Assembly: GCA_035995025.1 (NCBI GenBank)
Contig: DASYKY010000099.1
Span: 1 to 64,000 of the forward strand
Reading direction: 5' to 3'
DNA: 64,000 nt
DNA from: Actinophytocola sp035995025
GTDB taxonomy: Bacteria > Actinomycetota > Actinomycetes > Mycobacteriales > Pseudonocardiaceae
Positions within the stretch are counted from its first letter, which is position 1. Each line of letters opens with the position of its first letter. A program made the translations under genes and the position numbers. The notes beneath the pieces are model-generated. The model made no database searches. It was not told the DNA's origin and worked only from the letters and a program-made list of their open reading frames with translations. Positions 1-16,193 of the stretch are shown in pieces.

Positions 1-343
1 CGGCGCGAAGAACGACTTGAGCGAGGTGTACGACGACGGGCTCGTCCGGATCGATCGCCGGGCTCGTTCCGTGCACGTCACCACACCCGAAGGCGAGCAA
101 GAAGCACGCCTCACCAGCATGGAGTTCCGGCTGCTCAACGTGCTCGTGACACACACCCGTGCGGTGCTGTCCGCACAACAGCTGCTCAGCCAGGTCTGGG
201 ACGACCCCACCGGCCTCGGCCCAGACCGCGTGAAGTTCGCCGTCCTCCGGCTGCGCCGCAAGCTCGGCTGGGACGGCGACCAGTCGCCGATCGAGGCGGT
301 GCGCAGCGTGGGCTACCGCTACCTTGGCGCACCGCGGAGCTGA
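1..343 (+). CDS. Response regulator, C-terminal winged-helix part (5' truncated by window edge)
   Basis: The open frame enters from the left edge (frame 2), so the true start and receiver domain lie outside the window; the TTG at 17 is not needed as a start. The visible 113 residues form an OmpR/PhoB-type winged helix: LTSMEFRLLNVLV (wing and helix 1), then LLSQVWDD, the recognition-helix region with VKFAVLRLRRKLG, and the closing VRSVGYRYL hairpin typical of the family. It would bind promoter DNA after phosphorylation by a partner kinase. The hybrid kinase at 1620 has its own receivers and HPt, so it is not an obvious partner. Confidence 0.85.
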   Translation, partial: GAKNDLSEVYDDGLVRIDRRARSVHVTTPEGEQEARLTSMEFRLLNVLVTHTRAVLSAQQLLSQVWDDPTGLGPDRVKFAVLRLRRKLGWDGDQSPIEAVRSVGYRYLGAPRS

Positions 344-493
344 CCACATCTCGCCTCCCATCCGTCGGTGTACTGGGTCAATTCTGTTTCGTACCGAGTA
401 GTTGATCAGGTGCAGCTTGGGTGCAGCTCGGTTGCGGAGTCACGTTCGTGGAGAGCGCCAGACCGGGCACCGTGCCGTAGGCACGCAGCGGAT

Positions 494-1276
494 CTACCTG
501 GCGTACAAAGAGTTCAGACCGGCCACGTCCCCACCCGCCAGCAGGCGCTTGGAGGTGTCGCAGGGGCGGGTCTTGGGGCTCATCGTCTCGATCGCGTGCG
601 TCAGCTGGTCTACGTGTGCCAGCCCGACGGTGTGGCCGCGCTCGTGCACCACCACGGACAGCAGGTCGAACTTGTTCGCGCACGACGCGGGCATCGTCGT
701 GAACCACTGGTGCACCTTGTTGTCGATGAGCATGTCCGAGCCCAGCACCGCACCCGTGCCGGTGCGGTAGTAGGTGCACGTGTAGGCGAGCGTCGTCGGG
801 GGCAGGTCGCCCCAGCTCGTGACGCTGACGTTGTCGTTACCGGTGCAGGCACCGGTGGCGGAGACCTGGGCGACCTTTGTGGACGTTCCCTGGTACGCGT
901 CGGTCGTCTTGAGCGCGGGGGTGGCGCCGCAGCGGTTCTGGCCGGTCATCACGTTCCTGGTGCCGGTCTTCAGCGTGTCCAGCGCCGTCGCCGACACGGA
1001 CGCCGGTGCTTTGGCCGGGTTGTAGTACCACTTGAAGGTGCTGGTGAGCTTCCACGGAGCCATCGCGTACGCGGTGTTCACACACGCCGGGCTGGGCGTC
1101 GCGACCTTGGTGGCGGTCGTGGTCACCGGAAGGGTCGCGCCGGCGATGATGGCCTCGCCGACGACGGTCACGCCGTCGCTCGGCTGGGAGGCCGGCGCGG
1201 AGGTAGCGAGCGGAGCCACGGCGACCGCGGCGAAGGCGACGGAACCGACGAGCGAGAGAAGCGCGTTGCGAGACAT
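494..1276 (-). CDS. Secreted matrixin-like zinc metalloprotease
   Basis: 260 residues with an N-terminal Sec signal peptide (hydrophobic stretch about residues 5-28, Ala-rich with SAPAS cleavage region). The C-terminal third carries VVHERGHTVGLAHVD, the HExxHxxGxxH zinc motif of metzincins, followed by a Met-containing turn (ETMSP) as expected for matrixins. Six or more Cys in the mature part suggest disulfides. A GAAGGG ribosome-binding site lies about 9 nt upstream of the ATG. It is transcribed divergently from the hybrid kinase, with a 19-bp palindrome between them. Substrate unknown; the zinc-protease assignment is firm, the role is not. Confidence 0.8.
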   Translation of the reverse strand: MSRNALLSLVGSVAFAAVAVAPLATSAPASQPSDGVTVVGEAIIAGATLPVTTTATKVATPSPACVNTAYAMAPWKLTSTFKWYYNPAKAPASVSATALDTLKTGTRNVMTGQNRCGATPALKTTDAYQGTSTKVAQVSATGACTGNDNVSVTSWGDLPPTTLAYTCTYYRTGTGAVLGSDMLIDNKVHQWFTTMPASCANKFDLLSVVVHERGHTVGLAHVDQLTHAIETMSPKTRPCDTSKRLLAGGDVAGLNSLYAR

Positions 1277-1619
1277 GGGCTTGGCCCTTCAGTCGGAGCT
1301 TGTTCTGTCTCCGAGAATCGGGGCCGTGCGTTGTCCGACGGGTAGTCGTCGTGGTGCAGATCAGGAGCCGCTTTCCTTGTGACACAAGGAAGTTCCGCAG
1401 AGCGGCAAAGGGTTGAAACTCAGGTGCGGTCCGGGTGCGGTTCGGGAGCGAACGCCCGCGGTTTGATGGTTCCGGCGAACCTTCTCCGGGCGGCGCGGCC
1501 GCGGGTTCGTGGCCTGACGCTTCACTCGTTCGGGGGTTACCGGTGGAGCTCACGCCCCGTCCGTGCTCACATGAACATCTGGGACATCCGAGCCGACGAG
1601 TGGGTCAGGAAACGGGGAC
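1277..1619. promoter_or_regulatory. Divergent intergenic region, metalloprotease / hybrid kinase
   Basis: No supported gene. The region separates the start of the secreted protease (leftward) from the GTG start of the hybrid kinase (rightward) and must hold both promoters. Its most striking element is the 19-bp palindrome listed separately; no clear -35/-10 pair could be assigned. Confidence 0.5.
1373..1391. promoter_or_regulatory. 19-bp perfect palindrome, candidate operator
   Basis: TTCCTTGTGACACAAGGAA reads as two perfect 9-bp arms around one central A. It lies about 97 bp upstream of the protease start and about 230 bp upstream of the kinase start. The symmetry fits a dimeric regulator better than a terminator, since there is almost no loop. 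The binding protein is unknown. Confidence 0.5.
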
Positions 1620-4421
<2,802 letters not shown>

Positions 4422-4422
4422 C

Positions 4423-4441
4423 GCGTCTGGCATGCAGACGC
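4423..4441 (+). terminator. Weak hairpin after hybrid kinase
   Basis: A 7-bp stem GCGTCTG / CAGACGC with a 5-nt loop starts 2 nt after the kinase stop. There is no U-tract, so termination strength is doubtful. Confidence 0.35.
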
Positions 4442-4472
4442 TCTTCCAGCGTCGACACTGGCCGCGGCCCGC

Positions 4473-4658
4473 TCAGCCGAGCAGCTTGGCCTTGGCCTGC
4501 TCGTAGTCCCCATCGGAGAGCGCACCCCGGTCGCGCAGGTCGGCCAGCTTGGTCAGCTCGTCCGCAGTGGACACCTGGCTGGAGCCCGCGACCTCCTGGA
4601 TGTACTGCCGCGACTGCTCCTCGTGCCGCCGGGCCTGCGCCCGCGCGCGCTCGTTCAT
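4473..4658 (-). CDS. Small SHOCT-domain protein
   Basis: 61 residues. The C-terminal half, ADELTKLADLRDRGALSDGDYEQAKAKLL, in short pieces LxxLxxLRDxGxLSDxEY..AKxKLL, is a textbook SHOCT (short C-terminal) domain, here alone without the membrane segments it often follows. The N-terminal half is a charged helix (RARAQARRHEEQ). SHOCT domains are thought to mediate oligomerisation. It lies convergent to the hybrid kinase and downstream of glgX, with no evident operon. Confidence 0.75.
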   Translation of the reverse strand: MNERARAQARRHEEQSRQYIQEVAGSSQVSTADELTKLADLRDRGALSDGDYEQAKAKLLG

Positions 4659-4725
4659 CGCCCCGCCCCGCGCAGCTCCTGCCCAGGTCGATGCCCAGCG
4701 CCGGAGGTGACATGTGCGCCCGACG

Positions 4726-9488
<4,763 letters not shown>

Positions 9489-9714
9489 GATCGGCTCCCT
9501 CGGTGCGACACAACAGGCCCTCGACGCTAGGACGGCGGAGACGGCCGGTCCTCACGTTTGGCAGGTGAGATGGCACGCGACAACGCCCAGGGCCGACAAC
9601 GGCGCGATGACCTGTCAGCAGGTGGTGTCACCTTCCGCGGATGATGGCGGCGGCGCACTTCCTGGCAATCATGGAGGGCGACTGTCGACGGGGTAACCGA
9701 TCGAGGAGAGCGCC

Positions 9715-10164
9715 ATGACAGATGTGTCGCCGGCCGCGCGCGAAGAGATGTCCGCGGCGCACGACGTCGAGCACCAGCGTGAGGTCACCGGATGGGCGGG
9801 CTGGGTCACCTTCGGCGGGGTGATGATGATCCTGCTCGGCGTGTTCCAGGCGATCGAGGCGCTGGTCGCGCTCTTCAACAGCGACTACTACGTGGTCGGC
9901 GCCAGCGGTCTGGCCGTCAGCTTCGACTTCACAACCTGGGGCTGGGTGCACCTGGTGATCGGTGTGGTCTCGGTCGGCGCCGGTTTCGGCCTGCTGGCGG
10001 GGGACATGGCCGCCCGGGTGGTCGCGGTCGTCTTCGCCATGCTCAGCGCGATCGCGAACCTCATGTTCATCGCCGCCTTCCCGCTATGGGCGACCTTGGT
10101 CATCACCGTCGACGTCGTCATCATCTACGCGATCGTCGCGCACGGCCGCGAACTGAAGGCCTGA
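9715..10164 (+). CDS. DUF7144-type four-TM membrane protein
   Basis: 149 residues. A short cytoplasmic N-terminus is followed by four hydrophobic helices: GWVTFGGVMMILLGVFQAIEAL, GWVHLVIGVVSVGAGFGLL, VVAVVFAMLSAIANLMFIAAF and LWATLVITVDVVIIYAIVAHG. The pattern GW..F.G..M...G.F....GL.AL is that of the actinobacterial DUF7144 membrane family, whose function is unknown. An AGGAGAG-type ribosome-binding site precedes the ATG. Stand-alone, convergent to the next gene. Confidence 0.8.
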   Translation: MTDVSPAAREEMSAAHDVEHQREVTGWAGWVTFGGVMMILLGVFQAIEALVALFNSDYYVVGASGLAVSFDFTTWGWVHLVIGVVSVGAGFGLLAGDMAARVVAVVFAMLSAIANLMFIAAFPLWATLVITVDVVIIYAIVAHGRELKA

Positions 10165-10185
10165 CGATCCGGGTGCCGCGTCAGC

Positions 10186-11046
10186 TCACGTCCGCGGCCG
10201 GGACAGGGCGTCGAGCAGCTGGTCGACGGTGACGTCCGGGTCGTCCTTGTGCCGGCGCCAGTGGTCGAGGAACGTTGCCGCGGCGTCGAGCAGCTCGGCG
10301 GGTAGCCCGGCGTCGCGGGACGCTTCGGCGATCTCACGCATCTCGGGCGCCCACCGCCACGCGCGCTGGCCGGCCGAGGGCAGCTTGTCCGGGGCGGCAA
10401 GTGCGGTGCCGGGCAGGACGGCCGCCGCGAGCTCGCGCAGCTGGGTGTCCACGCCGTGCCGCCGGGCCAGCGCGTGTGCCTGCGCGGCGAGCACGCTGCT
10501 CACCTTGTTGTAGGTGGCGAAGGCCAGCTTGAGCGCGGACGCGGCGCCGACCGGACCGGGCACGGCGACCGGCGTGAGCAGGGTGGCGGCGAAGAGCGAG
10601 TGCACTCGGGACACCTCTTCGTCCGCGCCGGACAGGTAGAGGCGGGTGGTGTCCGGCCGGCGGGGTGGCGGACCGACGATCCCGCCGTCGACGACGGTGG
10701 CTCCCCCGGCGCTCAGCAGGGCCGCGATCTCCTGGCTGTGCCGCGGGCTGATCGCGTTGGCGTCGACGTAGCAGCCGGCGAACCCGGTCCGCGCCACCTG
10801 CTGGGCGACCTCGAGCGCGGCGGCGGGCGGGCAGACGCTCAGCACCACCTCGCAGGACGCCAGCTCCTCGAGACCGGAAACGGCGACCAGCCCGGCCGCC
10901 GAGGCACGCGCACGGGTCGCCGGACCGCGACCGCCGGGAACCCACACGCAGCGCTGTCCGGCCGCGACGAGCTGGGCGCCGACCGCCGCGCCCATGGCAC
11001 CCGGGTGAAGCAGGCCGATGTTCACCCGCAGCATCGTAGGCGCCAC
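10186..11046 (-). CDS. NAD(P)-dependent 6PGDH-like oxidoreductase (DUF1932)
   Basis: 286 residues. N-terminal Rossmann fold begins with NIGLLHPGAMGAAVGAQL, the GxxxPGxMG variant of the beta-hydroxyacid dehydrogenase family; VDANAISP and VVDGGIVGPPP follow. The C-terminal helical domain (ALKLAFATYNKVSSVLAAQAHALARRHGVD) matches DUF1932 (phosphogluconate dehydrogenase, C-terminal-like). The expected catalytic Lys is present in SALKLAFATYNK. Divergent from the luciferase-like gene at 11153. Substrate unknown. Confidence 0.85.
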   Translation of the reverse strand: MAPTMLRVNIGLLHPGAMGAAVGAQLVAAGQRCVWVPGGRGPATRARASAAGLVAVSGLEELASCEVVLSVCPPAAALEVAQQVARTGFAGCYVDANAISPRHSQEIAALLSAGGATVVDGGIVGPPPRRPDTTRLYLSGADEEVSRVHSLFAATLLTPVAVPGPVGAASALKLAFATYNKVSSVLAAQAHALARRHGVDTQLRELAAAVLPGTALAAPDKLPSAGQRAWRWAPEMREIAEASRDAGLPAELLDAAATFLDHWRRHKDDPDVTVDQLLDALSRPRT

Positions 11047-11152
11047 GTCGGCTGCGCGAGATTCCCCGCGCCATCAAGGACTTCCGCGACGGCCCGAGCC
11101 GGACCCGCACGCCGCGGTGCATGCGGAACGGGATGGTCCTACTGTCTCGGGT

Positions 11153-12013
11153 ATGGACCTTGGTGTCGGACTACCTTCCACCATCTCTTCGGCCACCGGC
11201 CAGAACGTGCTCGACTGGGCGCGCGAGGCGGACACGGCCGGCTTCTCCAGCCTCGGGACGATCGACCGGGTCGTGTACGGCAACCACGAGACGATCCCGA
11301 CGCTCGCCGCGGCGGCCGCGGTGACCAGCAGGGTGCGCCTGCACACCGCGATCCTGATCGCGCCGTTCCGTGGCAACGGGACACTGCTCGCCAAGCAGCT
11401 CGCCAGCGTGGACAGCTTCGCCGGTGGCCGACTCACCGTGGGCATCGCGGTCGGCGGCCGCGAGGACGACTTCACCGCGACCGGGTCGGACTTCCAGGGC
11501 CGCGGCGCCGCGTTCGACGCGCAGCTCACCGAGCTCCGCGAGGTGTGGGGCGGTGCGGCGCGGGGCACCGCGGGAGCGGTCGGACCGGGTCCGGTCCAGC
11601 CCGGCGGCCCGCCGCTGATGCTCGGCGGCTCGGGCCCGGCGGCGCTCCGGCGCATGGTGACCCACGGCGCCGGCTGGATCGCCGGCGGGGGTGGCGCCGA
11701 CATGTTCGCCGGCATGGCCGACCGGGTCCGCCGCGCGTGGACCGACGGGGGCCGGGACGGCGCGCCCCGGCTGGCCGCGCTCGGCTACTACGCGCTCGGT
11801 CCCGACGCGGACTCGCTCGCCTCGGGATACCTCCGTGACTACTACGCATTCGTCGGCGAGTTCGCCGGCCAGATCGCCGCGGGTGCGCTCACGACCGAGG
11901 CGGCGGTGCGCGACACGATCAGCAAGTTCGCCGACGCCGGCTGCGACGAGCTGATCCTCTTCCCGACCTCCCCGGACCTCGACCAGCTGCGCCGCCTCGC
12001 CGACCTTCGCTGA
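11153..12013 (+). CDS. LLM-class flavin-dependent oxidoreductase
   Basis: About 286 residues. I start it at the ATG giving MDLGVGLPS, since family members begin right at this first beta strand; a longer frame upstream (from 11018) has no family similarity. Luciferase-like TIM-barrel signatures: WAREADTAGFSSLGTIDRV, RVRLHTAILIAPFRGNGTLLAKQLASVDSFAGGRLTVGIAVGGREDDF and PPLMLGGSGPAALRRM. These are typical of F420- or FMN-dependent oxidoreductases of actinomycetes. Convergent with the regulator at 12059 across a shared hairpin. Confidence 0.88.
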   Translation: MDLGVGLPSTISSATGQNVLDWAREADTAGFSSLGTIDRVVYGNHETIPTLAAAAAVTSRVRLHTAILIAPFRGNGTLLAKQLASVDSFAGGRLTVGIAVGGREDDFTATGSDFQGRGAAFDAQLTELREVWGGAARGTAGAVGPGPVQPGGPPLMLGGSGPAALRRMVTHGAGWIAGGGGADMFAGMADRVRRAWTDGGRDGAPRLAALGYYALGPDADSLASGYLRDYYAFVGEFAGQIAAGALTTEAAVRDTISKFADAGCDELILFPTSPDLDQLRRLADLR

Positions 12014-12050
12014 CCGGCGCGGGTGCCGCCCCGCCCGCACACCGCGCCGG
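12014..12050. terminator. Bidirectional terminator-like hairpin
   Basis: CCGGCGCGG and CCGCGCCGG form a 9-bp GC stem around a 19-nt loop, sitting directly between two converging genes (stops at 12013 and 12059). Confidence 0.5.
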
Positions 12051-12058
12051 CCACCCGG

Positions 12059-14494
12059 TCAGCGTGGCGGGGCGGCGCCAAGGGCGACGTGGATCCGGTT
12101 CGCCTGTCGCCGGTAGGTCCGGCTCGTGTCCTCGTGGCCCGCGTCGTGGTGGGCGGCGGCGATGCCGTTCAGGGCACGGGCCTCCTCGTGTTGTTCCTGC
12201 GTGTTGCGGGCCAGGTCGAGCGCGCGCGTGTAGTGGGCCAGCGCCTCGGGCACCTCTCCCCTCGCCCGGGCGTTGTCGCCCAGTCCGTTGTGGACGAGTG
12301 TCTGCAGTGGACGGATGCCGGTGTCCGTCGCGATCCGCAGGGCGCCGTGCTGGTAGCGCCGAGCCTCGTCGAGCTCGTCGAGCTCGCCGTGGACGTAGCC
12401 GAGATACGCCAGTGCGTACCCTTCCGCCTCCCGGTGCCCGTTGGGCCGGCTCACCGCCAGCGACCGGTGCAGGTAGTCGAGCGCTTCGGGGTACCGGCCG
12501 AGGGCCCGGTACACGTCGCCCAGGTTGTGCAGGGCGATCGCCTGACTCGACCGGTCCCCCATCGTCTCGGCGATTCGCAGGCACTGCTCGTAGCTGTGCC
12601 GGGCGTCGGCCAGCCTGCCGAGTCGTTCGTGGACGAACCCGAGGTTGCTCAGCGCCCGGCTCTCGGTGAAGCTGTCGCCCGTCTCCCGGGCGAACGCCAC
12701 CGACCGGTGCAGGTGGGTGGCCGCGAGCTCGTACCTGCCGAGCTGGGCGTGGACGATGCCCAGCGTGTTCAGCGCCCGCCCGGACACGAGCCGCGCGCCC
12801 TCGACGGCGAGGCATTCCTCCAGGTGGCGCACCGCTTCGTCGTAGTTGCCCAGCCGCGCGCAGGTGGCGCCGAGATCGATGAGCGCCTGGCGCACTCCCG
12901 GCGTGTCGTCGTGCCGTCGTGCCTCGGCCAGGGCCAGCGCGTGCAGCGTCCGCGCGGCGTCGTAGTGACCGTGTACCCGCAGGCCGTGCCACAGCACGGT
13001 CGACAGGTCCCGGGCGTGGGCGGCCTCGCCGGTCTGCCCCGCCTGTTCGGCGATCGTCAGCAGAGTGGGTAGCTCGGTGGCCAGCCAGGCCGACGGATCC
13101 GCGACGTCGGCCTCGGTGAGCCGGCCGAGTACGGGCCTGCGATGCGGGTCCCGCGGCGCGAGCAGGTCGGCCGCCACCACGGCCTGGCTCACGTAGTGGT
13201 CGAACAGCCCGCGCAGGGCCGCGATCCGGCTCGCGGTGCCGTCCTGCCCGGCCGCGGTGCCGGCGTAGGTTCGCAGCAGGTCGTGGAACTCGTAGCGACC
13301 GTCGTCCCGGCGCTCGAGCAGGTGCCGGTCCACGAGTACGTCCAGCAGCCCGCGTGCCTGCCGGGTGCCGGTGCCGAGCAGGACGGCGGCCGCGGTCAGG
13401 TCCCAGTGCGCGCCGGGGTGGGCGCTCAGCCTGCGGAACGCGGCGGCGGCCGTGCCGGGCAGGCTCCGGTAGGACCACGAGAGCACCGCCGACACGGAGG
13501 TGGCCTCCTCGCCGGTGGTCAGCACGTCGAGCCTGCCGTGCTGATCCTCCAGCTCCGCCGCCACGTCGGCGACCGTGCGGTCACGGGCCGAGCGCTCCGC
13601 GACGATGTGCAACGCCAGCGGCAGCCCCCCGCACCACGCGGCCACCTCCGCGACGGCCACCTCGTCCGCTGCCACGCGCACGTGGCCGAGTAGCCGGGTC
13701 AGCAGCTCGACGGACTCCGACTCGGTGAACTGGGCCAGGGTGAGCCGCAACGCCTCGTCGCTGACGGTCAGCCCGCGCAACGAGCTCCGGCTGGTCACCA
13801 GGACCAGCGAACCGGGCCGGCCGGGGATCAGCGGGCGCACCTGCTCGGCGGACCGGGCGTTGTCGAGCACGATCAGCACGGCCCGGGTCGCGAGCGTGCT
13901 CCGCAGCAGGGCCGACCGCTCGTCCAGCCCGGCGGGCACCTCCCCGGCCGGCACGCCCAGCGCGCGCAGGAACGAGTGCAGGACGCTCGCCGGGTCGACC
14001 GGGTCGCCGGGACCGTAGCCGCGCAGGTTCGCGAAGAGCTGGCCGCCCGGGAACCGGTCACGGACGCGGTGCGCCCAGTGCACAGCGAGCGCGGTCTTGC
14101 CGACGCCGGCCATCCCGTCGACGGCGACCACGACCACCGCGTCGTCACGGACGGCGAGCATCCGGTCCAGCTCGTCGAGCTCGCGACCCCGCCCGGTGAA
14201 CATCGCGCCGCCGGCGGGAAGCTGCGCGGGCACGGTCGCCGCCGGGCTCACGTGCCGGCCGGGAAGGTAGGCCCGGACGAACTCGTCGAAGCGGTCCGCG
14301 GTCAGGCCGAGGCCCCGGGCCAGCGCCTCCAGCGAGTGCCGGTGCGGCCGCGCGACCCGGCCGCACTCGATGTTGCTGATCGCCCGCACGGTGAGGCCCG
14401 TGCGCTCGGCGAGCTGCTCCTGGGTGAGGCCCGCGGCCTGCCGTAACTCGCGTAACAGCGTCGACCACCTCCGGTGCCGTGCGTCGAACACCAT
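12059..14494 (-). CDS. XRE-NB-ARC-TPR transcriptional regulator (AfsR-like without SARP domain)
   Basis: 811 residues. Residues 8-75 are an XRE helix-turn-helix (LLRELRQAAGLTQEQLAERTGL..ISNIECG). Residues 95-420 form an NB-ARC/STAND ATPase: P loop GMAGVGKTA near 125, Walker B VLIVLDNA, and the GLPLAL motif. The C-terminal 370 residues are at least eight TPR-like repeats of the kind LGNYDEAVRHLEECLAV. Such proteins sense ligands or partner proteins and act as ATP-gated regulators of secondary metabolism. The small secreted protein at 14704 is divergently transcribed about 210 bp away and may be a target. Confidence 0.9.
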   Translation of the reverse strand: MVFDARHRRWSTLLRELRQAAGLTQEQLAERTGLTVRAISNIECGRVARPHRHSLEALARGLGLTADRFDEFVRAYLPGRHVSPAATVPAQLPAGGAMFTGRGRELDELDRMLAVRDDAVVVVAVDGMAGVGKTALAVHWAHRVRDRFPGGQLFANLRGYGPGDPVDPASVLHSFLRALGVPAGEVPAGLDERSALLRSTLATRAVLIVLDNARSAEQVRPLIPGRPGSLVLVTSRSSLRGLTVSDEALRLTLAQFTESESVELLTRLLGHVRVAADEVAVAEVAAWCGGLPLALHIVAERSARDRTVADVAAELEDQHGRLDVLTTGEEATSVSAVLSWSYRSLPGTAAAAFRRLSAHPGAHWDLTAAAVLLGTGTRQARGLLDVLVDRHLLERRDDGRYEFHDLLRTYAGTAAGQDGTASRIAALRGLFDHYVSQAVVAADLLAPRDPHRRPVLGRLTEADVADPSAWLATELPTLLTIAEQAGQTGEAAHARDLSTVLWHGLRVHGHYDAARTLHALALAEARRHDDTPGVRQALIDLGATCARLGNYDEAVRHLEECLAVEGARLVSGRALNTLGIVHAQLGRYELAATHLHRSVAFARETGDSFTESRALSNLGFVHERLGRLADARHSYEQCLRIAETMGDRSSQAIALHNLGDVYRALGRYPEALDYLHRSLAVSRPNGHREAEGYALAYLGYVHGELDELDEARRYQHGALRIATDTGIRPLQTLVHNGLGDNARARGEVPEALAHYTRALDLARNTQEQHEEARALNGIAAAHHDAGHEDTSRTYRRQANRIHVALGAAPPR

Positions 14495-14703
14495 TCAATA
14501 GCCCCGCCCGGCCTCGCGCGACATTCATACGCGCGGTAACGACGCAGATCACGGTGGGTGGCCACGACAAACCGGAACTTTGGGGACGCGAAAGTTCCGG
14601 CGGTAGTTCGTGGCTACCGCCTCGAGGACTGCCGTTGAATGTGGAATTCGAGCGGGTGGAGTCAGCTCGCCGGAATTGTCTCGCGAGGGAAAGAGGAATG
14701 CTC

Positions 14704-14952
14704 ATGAAATCGGCCGGCAAGGCATTGTCGCGCTTCGGCATCGCCGGAGTCGTCGTCGCCGCGGCACTGACGACCGCAGTCGCGACGGCGGGATCCGCCA
14801 GCGCGGACCAGGTGAACGGCGGCTACTTCACCAATGCGGTCTCGTGCGCTCAGGCAGGCCACAACAGGGTCGAGCAGGGCTTCGCCCGCGACTTCACCTG
14901 CGCCCACTCCGACACCCACAATCCGCCCTGGCACCTGATTCTCTTCACCTGA
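14704..14952 (+). CDS. Small secreted protein, unknown function
   Basis: 82 residues from the ATG at 14704, preferred over the ATG at 14698 because the purine-rich GAGGGAAAGAGG lies at correct spacing from it. Residues 1-33 are a Sec signal peptide (MKSAGKALSRFG, then hydrophobic VVVAAALTTAVATAG, SASA cleavage site). The mature peptide is about 49 residues with two Cys (SCAQAGH and FTCAH) that could form one disulfide, several His, and the end PPWHLILFT. No family recognised. Codon use is normal for the window, and a strong terminator follows. Confidence 0.7.
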   Translation: MKSAGKALSRFGIAGVVVAAALTTAVATAGSASADQVNGGYFTNAVSCAQAGHNRVEQGFARDFTCAHSDTHNPPWHLILFT

Positions 14953-14988
14953 CCGGCACCCGCCCCTGACAGTCCGAAGTGGACCAAT

Positions 14989-15021
14989 GAGGACCCGGGG
15001 GACCGCGTCCCTCGGGTCCTC
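14989..15021. terminator. Strong bidirectional terminator hairpin
   Basis: A 15-bp stem with one mismatch (arms GAGGACCCGGGGGAC and GTCCCTCGGGTCCTC) around a 3-nt loop. It serves the small secreted protein on the plus strand and the minus-strand remnant whose frame ends at 15036. Confidence 0.75.
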
Positions 15022-15035
15022 GGTGCCGGGAGGTG

Positions 15036-15190
15036 TCAGTCGGCGGTGAAGGCGTCCGCCTGGGACCGGTACAGCCCGGCGTACCGGCCGCCGGCAGGGT
15101 CGCGTGCGGGCCGAACGGCCACGGTCGCCGAGCAGGTGCCGCTGCCGGTGGTCGCGTGCCAGGCGTGGCAGCTACTCGGCTCGCTGACCG
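15036..15190 (-). pseudogene. 3' remnant of an unknown minus-strand gene
   Basis: The last about 50 codons of a minus-strand frame (CHAWHATTGSGTCSATVAV ... GGRYAGLYRSQADAF) have protein-like composition and codon bias, and end 15 bp before a bidirectional terminator. Further upstream the same frame becomes the antisense of a LuxR-type relict, so the 5' part of the gene has been lost. Family unknown; the two Cys suggest a secreted protein. Confidence 0.4.
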
Positions 15191-15199
15191 ATCCACGCG

Positions 15200-16169
15200 C
15201 TCGTGCGACTCGGGCTGGACGACGCGCTGCGGGACGGCGACATCGGCCGGCTCGAGCAGGCCAGGGACCTGGCGTCGCGGATCGGCGCGGTGATCGCCCG
15301 CTACCAGCCGGAGGTGAACATCGCCCTGCAACTGGTGCTGCGGGGCGAGTTGGCGGCCGCGGGGCGCCCTGATCGACGACGTCTCCCCGGCCGCGGCGCG
15401 CCTCGGGCTGCGCGAGATCCACCAGTTCATGTTGGTGCAGCGCGCGATCCTGGCCGGACACGGCGGCGACCGGGCCGGCATGGCCGCGGCACGGGCCGAA
15501 CTGGCGGCGCTCGGCACCGACCACTGCCACCACAGCGCCCGGTTGCACGGGCTTGCCGGCGCGGTGTGCTCCCTGCTCGAGGAGGATCGCGAGCGGGCGC
15601 GCACGGACCTGGCCGCCGCGCTCGTCGCCGATCAGGCCGCCCCGACCACCTTCGCCCTCACCGGCAGGCTCGGCCTCGGACTGCCGCTGCGCGCCCTGGA
15701 CGGCGACCTGACCACCGCCGAGTACGCCGAGACCGCCGCCAGCCCGGCCGCCGGGCTGCGCTGGGACCGGCACTTCGCCCGGCTCGCCGCCGCCGTGCTG
15801 GCCGGCGCCGATGGCGACGCGGCGGCGAGTCAGGAGGCCGGCGCGCCCTACCCGATCGCCCGCCACCTGGGCCCGCGCCTGGTCGGCGAGGCGGCCGCGC
15901 GGAACAGGTGGGGCGCGCCGGAGACCTGGCTGCGCACCGCCGAGCAGTACTTCCACACGGCCGAGATCTCCACGGTGGCCGGCGCCTGCCGTGCCCAGCT
16001 CCGGCAGATGGGCGTGCGGGTCGCGCAGCGCCGCACCGGGGCGCACGAGGTGCCCGACCAGCTACGGCTGGCCGGGGTGACGGTCCGCGAGCACGAGGTC
16101 CTCAAGCTGCTCGGCGCCCGGCTGACCAACCGGCTGGCGCTGATCAAGCTGGCCACCGAGGACCTCTGA
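15200..16169 (+). pseudogene. Decayed LuxR-family (LAL-type) regulator
   Basis: Two pieces in different frames join into one protein. Frame 2 gives GLDDALRDGDIGRLEQARDL..ALQLVLRGELAAA up to about 15360. After a probable +1 insertion in the GGGG run at about 15361, frame 3 continues ALIDDVSPAAARLGLREIHQFMLVQRAILAG..., to a C-terminal end VTVREHEVLKLLGARLTNR. That end matches the start of a LuxR HTH (LTxREhEVLrLLaxGLSNR), but the remaining about 45 residues of the recognition helix are missing and replaced by LALIKLATEDL. The N-terminal ATPase part is also gone. Non-functional with good confidence. Confidence 0.65.
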
Positions 16170-16193
16170 CGTCCGTTGCGGCGAAGTAGGAGC

